Source: an uncultured Fidelibacterota bacterium (GTDB lineage Bacteria; Fidelibacterota; Marinisomatia; Marinisomatales; Marinisomataceae). From it: 52,370 bases of DNA. Below, one piece after another: positions 46,106 to 52,370 of this stretch. The notes beneath the pieces are model-generated. The model ran no database searches. It was not told where the DNA came from and was given only the letters and a program-made list of their open reading frames with translations. Each line of letters begins with the position of its first letter. Position 1 is the stretch's first letter. Both the position numbers and the translations under genes were made by a program. The DNA lies in contig CACKGC010000006.1 of the NCBI GenBank assembly GCA_902599655.1, forward strand, positions 1 through 52,370. The letters run 5' to 3'.

Positions 46106-47040
46106 TTTATTTTTTTAAAATATGAAATGGTTTTGTTTAAACCATTTTCGATATTGACTTTAGGATGATAATTTAATTTTTTTGTTGCTAGAGTTATATC
46201 TGGTTTTCTCTTTAAAGGATCATTTTGAGGTAAATCTTCATAGATAATTTCAGATGATGAATTAGTGAGTTTTATTACTTTTTTTGCTAATTCGTTCATA
46301 TCGAACTCTTCCGGATTTCCTAAATTAATTGGCCCCAAAAACTTATCTTTTAAAATTAAATACGCGTTTATGCCTTCAATCAAATCATCTACGAAGCAAA
46401 ATGATCTGGTCTGCTTTCCGTCGCCATAAATTGTTATAGGTTTATTTGTGATTGCTTGATTTATGAAATTTGATACTACTCTGCCATCATCGGAATTCAT
46501 ATTTGGTCCATATGTATTAAAAATTCGAATTATTTTACAATTCAAATTAAATTTTTTAGAGTATTCATAAAGAAGCATTTCTGCTACACGTTTTCCTTCA
46601 TCATAACAGCTCCTTGGTCCAACAGTATTAACATTGCCGTAGTAACTTTCTGGCTGAGGATGTACATGTGGATCTCCATATACCTCACTTGTTGAAGCAT
46701 GTAGTAAAGTTGAATTATTTTTTAAACAAAAATCTAAAATGTTATATATGCCTTTTATTGATGCAGATGCTGTATCTAAAGGATTTTTTAAATAATATTT
46801 TGGAGACGCTGGGCACGCAAAATTTAGTACCCAATCAAAATTATTTTCCATTTTCAGTTTATTTGAAATATCATGTCTGATAAAGTTGAAGTTTTTATTT
46901 TTTTCAAATTCTTTAAGATTAGTTTTATTTCCTGAAGATAGGTTATCTAAACAGGTTACATGAAATTTTTTATTTAGGTAATAATTACATAAATGAGATC
47001 CTATAAAACCTGCTCCGCCTGTTATTAAAATTTTTTTCAT
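46102..47040 (-). CDS. uxs: UDP-glucuronate decarboxylase (UDP-xylose synthase)
   Basis: This 312-residue short-chain dehydrogenase converts UDP-glucuronate to UDP-xylose. It has the Rossmann start ILITGGAGFIGSHL and the Uxs-specific blocks NFACPASPKYYLKNP, STSEVYGDPHVHPQPESYY, GNVNTVGPRSCYDEGKRVAE (catalytic Tyr/Lys in YDEGK) and IFNTYGPNM. The ACPASP and PRSCYDEGKR signatures distinguish it from GalE-type epimerases. Its substrate would come from the UDP-glucose dehydrogenase encoded two genes upstream in the transcript. ATGA overlaps join it to both neighbours. Confidence 0.93.
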   Translation of the reverse strand: MKKILITGGAGFIGSHLCNYYLNKKFHVTCLDNLSSGNKTNLKEFEKNKNFNFIRHDISNKLKMENNFDWVLNFACPASPKYYLKNPLDTASASIKGIYNILDFCLKNNSTLLHASTSEVYGDPHVHPQPESYYGNVNTVGPRSCYDEGKRVAEMLLYEYSKKFNLNCKIIRIFNTYGPNMNSDDGRVVSNFINQAITNKPITIYGDGKQTRSFCFVDDLIEGINAYLILKDKFLGPINLGNPEEFDMNELAKKVIKLTNSSSEIIYEDLPQNDPLKRKPDITLATKKLNYHPKVNIENGLNKTISYFKKIK

Positions 47041-48167
47041 TTTGTTACTTCTTTAAATACATTCGAATATAAAGTAATAATTCTTTTCCAATTATATCTT
47101 TCTTTAATACGAATTTCTCCTTTATCAATAAACTTGTTCAATATGCTTGGAGATTCTTCAATCTCGTTCACCAATTTTGAAATAGAAGATGAATTTTTTT
47201 CAAAAAATAGTCCATATTTATCATTATCTAATACTTCTCTAGTAAATACAGTGTCTAATGCTAAAATTTTCGCATTATTCGATAATGCTTCAAGCAAGGT
47301 TGGGTTTGTTCCACCATATTCATGTCCATGAAAATATGCATAAGAATGTTTTACTAATTGATCTAAGAGTTTTCTATCTCTAATGTATCCCACAAATTTT
47401 AATCTTTTATCATCAATGGACTTGATTTTATCAGCATAATGATCTTTATAAGGTACATCTCCAACAATTACTAATTTTCTAGTTGAACTAGATTTCAAAA
47501 ATCCGTTCACAATGATGTCAGCATTATTATCAGGAATTAAACGTCCAACAATGATGTAATATGAATTTGGCTCTAAATCGAAATCACTTATCAAATTTGA
47601 ATTGCTGCTTTCATTGATATTGGCACCATACTCAATCACAGTTGACTCACAATAAAATTTCTTTTCATATATATCAGCCATTGCATTAGCATCTGTAATA
47701 ATTCTATTATAAAAAATTGTACTGAACCATGAAGAAAGATAGAAAAAAGTTTTTCCAAAGAAATTCCATTTTGGTCTTTGCCACTCCATTCCGTCAACAT
47801 TTATTACAGATGGAATAAAAAATAACCTAGAAACTAATCCAAAAATCCCATTAGCAGAATTGACTGCGAAAATTAAATCGTACCTTTTAAAACAACAATG
47901 AAAGATAGCTTTAAATGAGTGAACTAATTGAGCAAAATTTTTTCTTTTAGAGGTTGTAAGATATACAAGATTAATGCCATTTACAATTTTTGGCTTATCT
48001 TCAAAAAAATGATCATGGCAATAAACTGTAACTCTAAAACCTTCTTTGACTAAGCCTTCAGCTAATTCCTTAACAAGAGTTTCAAACCCACTATAAACAA
48101 CAGGATAACCTCTACTTCCTATGATAGCAATATGCTTCTTCTTAGTTTTCTGAAATTGCTCTTCCAC
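47037..48167 (-). CDS. Family 4 glycosyltransferase with N-terminal DUF1972 domain
   Basis: The protein of about 376 residues starts with AIIGSRGYPVVYSGFETLV, the DUF1972 opening of bacterial rhamnosyl-type GT4 enzymes. The C-terminal half is a GT-B domain with YYIIVGRLIPDNNADIIVNG, HGHEYGGTNPTLLEALSN (the E-x7-E region) and KERYNWKRI. I prefer the GTG at 48167, which has GGGAG at a good distance, over a TTG at 48206 that would overlap the upstream gene by 65 nt. Its donor and acceptor sugars are unknown. Confidence 0.85.
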   Translation of the reverse strand: MEEQFQKTKKKHIAIIGSRGYPVVYSGFETLVKELAEGLVKEGFRVTVYCHDHFFEDKPKIVNGINLVYLTTSKRKNFAQLVHSFKAIFHCCFKRYDLIFAVNSANGIFGLVSRLFFIPSVINVDGMEWQRPKWNFFGKTFFYLSSWFSTIFYNRIITDANAMADIYEKKFYCESTVIEYGANINESSNSNLISDFDLEPNSYYIIVGRLIPDNNADIIVNGFLKSSSTRKLVIVGDVPYKDHYADKIKSIDDKRLKFVGYIRDRKLLDQLVKHSYAYFHGHEYGGTNPTLLEALSNNAKILALDTVFTREVLDNDKYGLFFEKNSSSISKLVNEIEESPSILNKFIDKGEIRIKERYNWKRIITLYSNVFKEVTK

Positions 48168-48987
48168 GAAGGAGCTCCCAATCTTTCTCGGGTCTATCAA
48201 GTTCAATATTTCTTCTTAAACATGCGTTTATAATATATGATTTTAAATTTAAATCATTCATTTTTGCATTTAAAGCTGAAACATCCTTTGGAAAACAACT
48301 GCCACCATACCCAAAACTTCCATCATGTCCTGGAACCATCCAATGAGATTTACCTAATCTTTGATCTTCTGAAGCAATATTGATCATTGAATTATAATCA
48401 ATTCCTAATGCCTCGCATAAGCTATACATCTCATTTGCAAATGAAACCTTCAAAGCAAGAAAATTATTGATTGTATACTTAATTGTTTCAGCTGAAACCG
48501 AATCAGTTAAAAAATATTTTGAATCTGGAAAAGCAACCTCATACATTTCTTTGACTTCTTGAGAAGCATCTTTTTCTCCCCCAATAACAATAAACTCTTG
48601 ATTTTTAAAATCATCTATGAAGTTTTTTTCAGTCAAGAATTCAGGATTAAATACAATTTTAAGATTTTTATATGTTTCCCCTAGAATATTTGTTGTTTGT
48701 GGTATTGACGTTGATTTGAGTATAATAATTTTATCGTTTTTTGATACTTCGTTTATTGATGACATTACATCTTTCACAATAGACAAATCGCATTCACCTT
48801 TTTTATTCATTGGTGTCGGAACAGCAACAAAAATAATATCTGATGCATTGACTAAATCAATAATATTATTGCAAGTCGATTCCTTAGCATTATCAAAAGT
48901 CTCAATACTATGGTAATCTTTTAATCCTTCAAATACTGCTGAACCAACATATCCCAAGCCAATTATTCCCAATTTTTTTTTATTCAC
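48142..48987 (-). CDS. UDP-glucose/GDP-mannose dehydrogenase family protein lacking the C-terminal domain
   Basis: The 281-residue protein has the NAD-binding N-terminus [14 protein letters not shown] (8-21), [13 protein letters not shown], a KSTSIPQTT segment, FNPEFLTE (113-120), the central-domain helix [20 protein letters not shown] (Lys170) and the catalytic Cys231 in YGGSCFPKD. It then ends, about 150 residues short of the family's usual 430-450, with the UDP-binding C-terminal domain absent. The frame closes with a normal stop, not an evident frameshift. The expected product is UDP-glucuronate for Uxs. The start is GTG with AGGAG seven bases upstream, overlapping the acetyltransferase gene by 8 nt. 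Confidence 0.85.
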   Translation of the reverse strand: MNKKKLGIIGLGYVGSAVFEGLKDYHSIETFDNAKESTCNNIIDLVNASDIIFVAVPTPMNKKGECDLSIVKDVMSSINEVSKNDKIIILKSTSIPQTTNILGETYKNLKIVFNPEFLTEKNFIDDFKNQEFIVIGGEKDASQEVKEMYEVAFPDSKYFLTDSVSAETIKYTINNFLALKVSFANEMYSLCEALGIDYNSMINIASEDQRLGKSHWMVPGHDGSFGYGGSCFPKDVSALNAKMNDLNLKSYIINACLRRNIELDRPEKDWELLRGRAISEN

Positions 48988-49690
48988 TATAATCTCCTAG
49001 ATTTTTAATTATTTTTGCTGGTAGCCCACCAATTACCACTCCTTTCGGAAATGATTTTGTCACAACACTCCCTGCAGCAATTACTGTATTATCACCAATT
49101 TTAACACCGTCCAAAATAGTACTATTTGCACCAATCCAACAATTGTTTCCTATCTCAACTCCCTTTCTAGACTCTCCTTGGTTTTTTATGATTACGTCAT
49201 TACTTAAAAAATTATGATTTTCTGAAAATATTCTTATATCCGGTCCCATTATAACATCTCTACCAATTTTAATTCCTCCTTGGCCACTTAAAAAATTTCT
49301 AGCTCCTATAGCAGTATTTGAACCAATATTAATACCCTCACCTATATTTTTTATAACTCCAGTAGATTGTAGTACAGCGTCCCTACCAACTGTACAATTT
49401 TCTCCAAAACGAATCCCTTTTATAGATAAACCATTAATGTACACATTATCATTTAATATGAGATTTTTCCCTGATGATACAGAACCTTTAAAATCAATTT
49501 TTACTTTTCTTCCTATGAAAGTTAGTCCTTTGAAATTGCATGGTGTTAATTTGTAAATCACTCCTTTTAATAATTGAAAAAATCTTAGATATAAGATATT
49601 TAAAATAGCACTGAATGCAATTTTCTTTTCAAACTTATAACTTGAATCACCCTTAATTTTTTGAATAATGACTTCTAATATTTTTATCAT
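48980..49690 (-). CDS. Hexapeptide-repeat acyltransferase (putative polysaccharide O-acetyltransferase)
   Basis: The 236-residue protein has a basic N-terminus of about 60 residues, then left-handed beta-helix repeats ([37 protein letters not shown]) and the CoA-binding segment [20 protein letters not shown], ending in [13 protein letters not shown]. The family transfers acetyl groups from acetyl-CoA to sugars; its acceptor is unknown. It overlaps the following glycosyltransferase gene by ATGA. A serine or sugar acetyltransferase role is less likely in this cluster. Confidence 0.87.
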   Translation of the reverse strand: MIKILEVIIQKIKGDSSYKFEKKIAFSAILNILYLRFFQLLKGVIYKLTPCNFKGLTFIGRKVKIDFKGSVSSGKNLILNDNVYINGLSIKGIRFGENCTVGRDAVLQSTGVIKNIGEGINIGSNTAIGARNFLSGQGGIKIGRDVIMGPDIRIFSENHNFLSNDVIIKNQGESRKGVEIGNNCWIGANSTILDGVKIGDNTVIAAGSVVTKSFPKGVVIGGLPAKIIKNLGDYSE

Positions 49691-50736
49691 AGCTGTTCAC
49701 ATAGTTTAATAATTTTTTCTGTTGATTTCTTCCAAGAATATTCAGAGGCTTTTTTAATGGATAATTTTTGCTGTTGTTCGTAAAAAAGCTTGTCTTTGAG
49801 TAATAAGTCTATTTTTTCAGCGATCTCGTTCTCACTGTAAGGGTCAACCAAAATACCTGCATTACCTGAAACTTCAGGCATTACTGAAATATTTGAGCAT
49901 ATTACAGGTATCCCAAAGCTCATAGCTTCAACAATTGGGAGACCAAACCCTTCATCTAAAGAAACAAAACAAAATACTTTAGCATTCGAATAGATGTAGC
50001 CCAGCTCCTCATTTGATATATTTTTCAAAAAAACTATTCTTGATTTTAATTTTTCATCAACATTAATGTTTTCCTTTTTCCAACTATCCTCGCCAACAAT
50101 AACCAATTTCATATTTTTGTTCTTAATTAATGACATAGACTTTATAAGAGTAGAAATATTTTTTCGGATGTTTATTCTTCCAACAGCTAAAATATATTCA
50201 TTGGGTAAATTTTTGACACTTTTTGCTATGTTTTTCATTGACTTATCAATACCATGATACACATAGTCCACATTCTTTGAATATCCCTTTCGAATTATTC
50301 TATCTTTTTCATTTTTTGATATTGTAATTACTAAATCTGCTTTTCTTGATAAGTATTTCATTGGAGAAAAATAAAGTTTTTCTTTTTTAGTAAAGAATTC
50401 AGGTCGATCTTCAAAAATTATATCATGTATATAATTAATTTTTTTAAAACTACCAAAAAAAGGTGAAAAGTTTTGAAAAATAATAATGTGCAATTCATTT
50501 GACTTTTTTAAAAAAGGGATTTCAAATACATTTGATAATAAAGGATTTCTTATTTTTGTAAAAATACAATTTATATTACCAAATTTTTTATAGACATTAT
50601 TTTTATCTTTAACGTGAAAAATTGGAACAATAGTATGTAAACTATTGGTAATCATTCTATCAAAAAGATTTCTTACCACAAGCTTACCGCTTACAGGTCC
50701 ATTGAAATACCATCTTGCATCAAATCCTATCTTCAT
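49687..50736 (-). CDS. Family 4 glycosyltransferase
   Basis: The 349-residue GT-B protein has the N-terminal [19 protein letters not shown], a donor-domain start [29 protein letters not shown], and the catalytic-side block [20 protein letters not shown] with [19 protein letters not shown]. The EGFGLP motif holds the donor-phosphate-binding Glu of GT4 mannosyl- or glucosyltransferases. Its sugar cannot be read from sequence. It begins immediately after the stop of the heptosyltransferase-like gene and overlaps the acetyltransferase gene by 4 nt. Confidence 0.92.
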   Translation of the reverse strand: MKIGFDARWYFNGPVSGKLVVRNLFDRMITNSLHTIVPIFHVKDKNNVYKKFGNINCIFTKIRNPLLSNVFEIPFLKKSNELHIIIFQNFSPFFGSFKKINYIHDIIFEDRPEFFTKKEKLYFSPMKYLSRKADLVITISKNEKDRIIRKGYSKNVDYVYHGIDKSMKNIAKSVKNLPNEYILAVGRINIRKNISTLIKSMSLIKNKNMKLVIVGEDSWKKENINVDEKLKSRIVFLKNISNEELGYIYSNAKVFCFVSLDEGFGLPIVEAMSFGIPVICSNISVMPEVSGNAGILVDPYSENEIAEKIDLLLKDKLFYEQQQKLSIKKASEYSWKKSTEKIIKLCEQL

Positions 50737-51840
50737 TTATCTATTAAATTCCTTGCATAGCATTTTATAGTTAAGTTTTTCAACTGAGTTAGAAGTATTA
50801 GCATATTTTAATCTATTATGTTCTTCATTATAAATAGTTTCACTTGGTAGATATTTTCCAAATTCGGAATCATAGTTAGGAGTTTTTCGAAATGAAATAA
50901 TTGGTAATTCTAAACAATTCGCTAAATGTCTTACACCTGTATCAATAGTAATTAAAAGCTTTGATTTTGAAAGTAAATAATAAAGTTCGTCAATATTTGT
51001 TTTACCCAATAAATTTGAATTACTCCCAATTCCATTTTTTATCAAAAATTTATCAACTTTAATTCGATTTTTTTCAACACCAATAAATAAAACTTTAAAT
51101 CCTTTTTCTTCATAATGCTTTACAACATTTAAGTAAAAATCAAGATTATAGATATAATCGTGCTCTGCAAAAACATTTATTAAAACTAATTTTGAATCAT
51201 TTACATAAGAATTCATTCTAACAGTATCAACGTTATTTAAATCAGGATAAAAATAAGGTTTTTTAGAAATATTAGATTTGCTTTTAGTGAATAACCTTAT
51301 TAAATCAATATTTTGGTCCACTCTATGACTATGTAAATCATATTTTAAGGTATTTGTAAGTAGTTTTTTTAAACCTTTTCCGCTATAACCATATCTAAAA
51401 CTTATATTGGAATTAAATATTGCTAGCGTCTCAATATGGTATGCAGTGGATCTACAAGAAAAAGCAACTTCAGGATTAACATTTTGTATCAAGCTTTTTA
51501 GATTAAAATAGTTCTTAATCCATCTGAAGTTACTATAATTAGAATCCCAGTTCTTATTTACAACGAATACTTTATCGATATCGGGGTTATTTTTTAAGGC
51601 TTTTTCTCCAAGGTGAGTAGTTATGCAATGAATTTGATAGTCTTTAGAATGTTCACTTTCTCTTAAATGTTTAATTGCTGGTGTAAGCATTAGCTGATCA
51701 CCAAAATGACCGACGTCTATCATTAATATAATTTTGTTTGATTTGTTGCGTCTTTTAAAAAGTATAGTGAACCTTGAAATCAATTCTATCATTTTTAATG
51801 GTATAATAAATAAATAGTTTTTTTTATGTTCAAATTTCAT
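50737..51840 (-). CDS. Family 9 (heptosyltransferase-like) glycosyltransferase
   Basis: The 367-residue protein has the GT9 pattern: the N-terminal MLMIDVG-like stretch with GHFGDQLMLTPAIKHLRE, internal FVVNKNWDS, and the C-terminal LLITIDTGVRHLANCLELPI, matching the TxDTGxxHLA donor motif of WaaC/WaaF-type enzymes. The acceptor residue set beyond that is not diagnostic. I use the ATG at 51840 (11-nt overlap with the upstream gene); an in-frame TTG at 51858 would add six residues. Whether the transferred sugar is heptose is unknown. Confidence 0.85.
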   Translation of the reverse strand: MKFEHKKNYLFIIPLKMIELISRFTILFKRRNKSNKIILMIDVGHFGDQLMLTPAIKHLRESEHSKDYQIHCITTHLGEKALKNNPDIDKVFVVNKNWDSNYSNFRWIKNYFNLKSLIQNVNPEVAFSCRSTAYHIETLAIFNSNISFRYGYSGKGLKKLLTNTLKYDLHSHRVDQNIDLIRLFTKSKSNISKKPYFYPDLNNVDTVRMNSYVNDSKLVLINVFAEHDYIYNLDFYLNVVKHYEEKGFKVLFIGVEKNRIKVDKFLIKNGIGSNSNLLGKTNIDELYYLLSKSKLLITIDTGVRHLANCLELPIISFRKTPNYDSEFGKYLPSETIYNEEHNRLKYANTSNSVEKLNYKMLCKEFNR

Positions 51841-52370
51841 AGTTAGTCTTTGTTTCAATCTTAGAGTATAATTCCACCATTGCTATAAAAATCCACGTAA
51901 AAACGAAAGGCAATCCATTTGTAAATAAATAAGATATTATTAATGATAAAATAGCGCAAAAAACAAAAATATTGCTTTTAAAATTATTTATTATGATTAA
52001 CCGAAAATAATAGTATAAAAAAGTCATAAATAGAGAAAAACCAATAATGCCAGTATCATTTAAAAGAGAAGTTAATAATGATGGATCATAGCCAGAAATT
52101 ACCCAGTCAGGCATCCAGTCTTCAACAACATTTGAATATTGAGTACCAAGAAAGCGATAAGCATTTAAACCATTACCAAAAAATGGACTTTCAAGAAATT
52201 GCGAAAAACTAACTCCCATTTGTAATACTCGAGGATTCATAAAACCTTCAGACCAAAAATCAGGTCTTAACAAAAAAGAAAATCTTATAAAGGTTGTATA
52301 AAAAATTGGTATAGAAATTATAAAGGAATAGAAAATTAATATTTTCTCAATTGTTGTAGTTCTAAGCCTA
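51830..52370 (-). CDS. O-antigen polymerase/ligase-like membrane protein (N-terminus cut by window edge)
   Basis: The frame stays open to the right edge, so the gene starts outside; about 179 residues are visible. They include a membrane helix near the edge, a loop with SPFFGNGLNAYRFLG resembling the periplasmic loop of Wzy_C proteins, then NDTGIIGFSLFMTFLYYYF and at least two more helices. The GNGxNxY pattern followed by a short Gly-rich membrane start is the signature used for the call. It could be Wzy polymerase or WaaL ligase. Confidence 0.7.
   Translation of the reverse strand, partial: RLRTTTIEKILIFYSFIISIPIFYTTFIRFSFLLRPDFWSEGFMNPRVLQMGVSFSQFLESPFFGNGLNAYRFLGTQYSNVVEDWMPDWVISGYDPSLLTSLLNDTGIIGFSLFMTFLYYYFRLIIINNFKSNIFVFCAILSLIISYLFTNGLPFVFTWIFIAMVELYSKIETKTNYEI

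Overview
The window is AT-rich, extremely gene-dense bacterial chromosome. Fifty-one protein genes (two cut by the window edges) and one RNase P RNA gene fill almost all of it. Most neighbours overlap by 1, 4, 8 or 11 nt, and only one gap exceeds 300 nt; the RNase P RNA occupies it. No tRNA, rRNA, insertion sequence, prophage or CRISPR array was seen. The cell type is Gram-negative: KDO synthesis (kdsA/B/C), LPS export (lptB/C), an LpxH-like phosphatase, a TolC/MacA-type efflux system and an O-antigen/capsule cluster. A PorD-like DUF4835 gene, a DUF2723 membrane glycosyltransferase, a Bacteroidetes-style YbeY metal site and signal peptides cleaved just before Gln point to the Fibrobacterota-Chlorobi-Bacteroidota side of the tree. 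A marine, Marinimicrobia (SAR406)-like genome is my best guess, by inference only.

Layout. 1-1204: a cut minus-strand secreted metallopeptidase/TolB-like propeller gene. 1351-2082: LpxH-like phosphoesterase on the plus strand. 2083-9487 (minus): tightly coupled gatC-kdsB-pyrG-kdsA-kdsC-lptC-lptB-rpoN-argF, making and exporting the LPS inner core beside unrelated housekeeping genes. 9547-15264 (minus): tolC-macA-ATPase-permease-permease efflux operon preceded by an operator-like set of inverted repeats. 15381-16802: cca. 16833-17702 (plus): porD-like gene. 17687-34772 (minus): a long same-strand run of glycosyltransferase, DUF2723, DUF1844, recG, DUF4139, valS, a phosphohexomutase, rpsU, rsmA, tatD, metG, holB and an EnvC-like gene. 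34804-35382 (plus): small exported DUF4159-like protein. 35379-41362 (minus): TagD-like nucleotidyltransferase, mazG, ybeY, pgpH-like HD phosphodiesterase, fabH, rnpB and a zinc-ribbon coiled-coil gene. 41466-44406 (plus): SET-domain protein, metK and ahcY. 44418 to the right edge (minus): surface polysaccharide cluster.

How genes work together. KdsA, KdsC and KdsB make CMP-KDO, using CTP from the PyrG encoded between kdsB and kdsA; LptB/LptC then take part in LPS transport. The right-hand cluster appears to make a xylose- and/or deoxysugar-containing polysaccharide: UDP-glucose dehydrogenase to UDP-glucuronate, Uxs to UDP-xylose, RmlD for dTDP-rhamnose, an initiating sugar transferase, three glycosyltransferases, an acetyltransferase and a Wzy/ligase-like membrane protein. 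SET-metK-ahcY forms an S-adenosylmethionine cycle unit with a possible methyl-acceptor branch attached.

No wholly new multi-gene system is evident. The items most worth following are the SET-metK-ahcY operon, the UDP-glucose dehydrogenase lacking its C-terminal domain, the operator array before tolC, the rnpB-fabH junction, and the orphan PorD-like gene.
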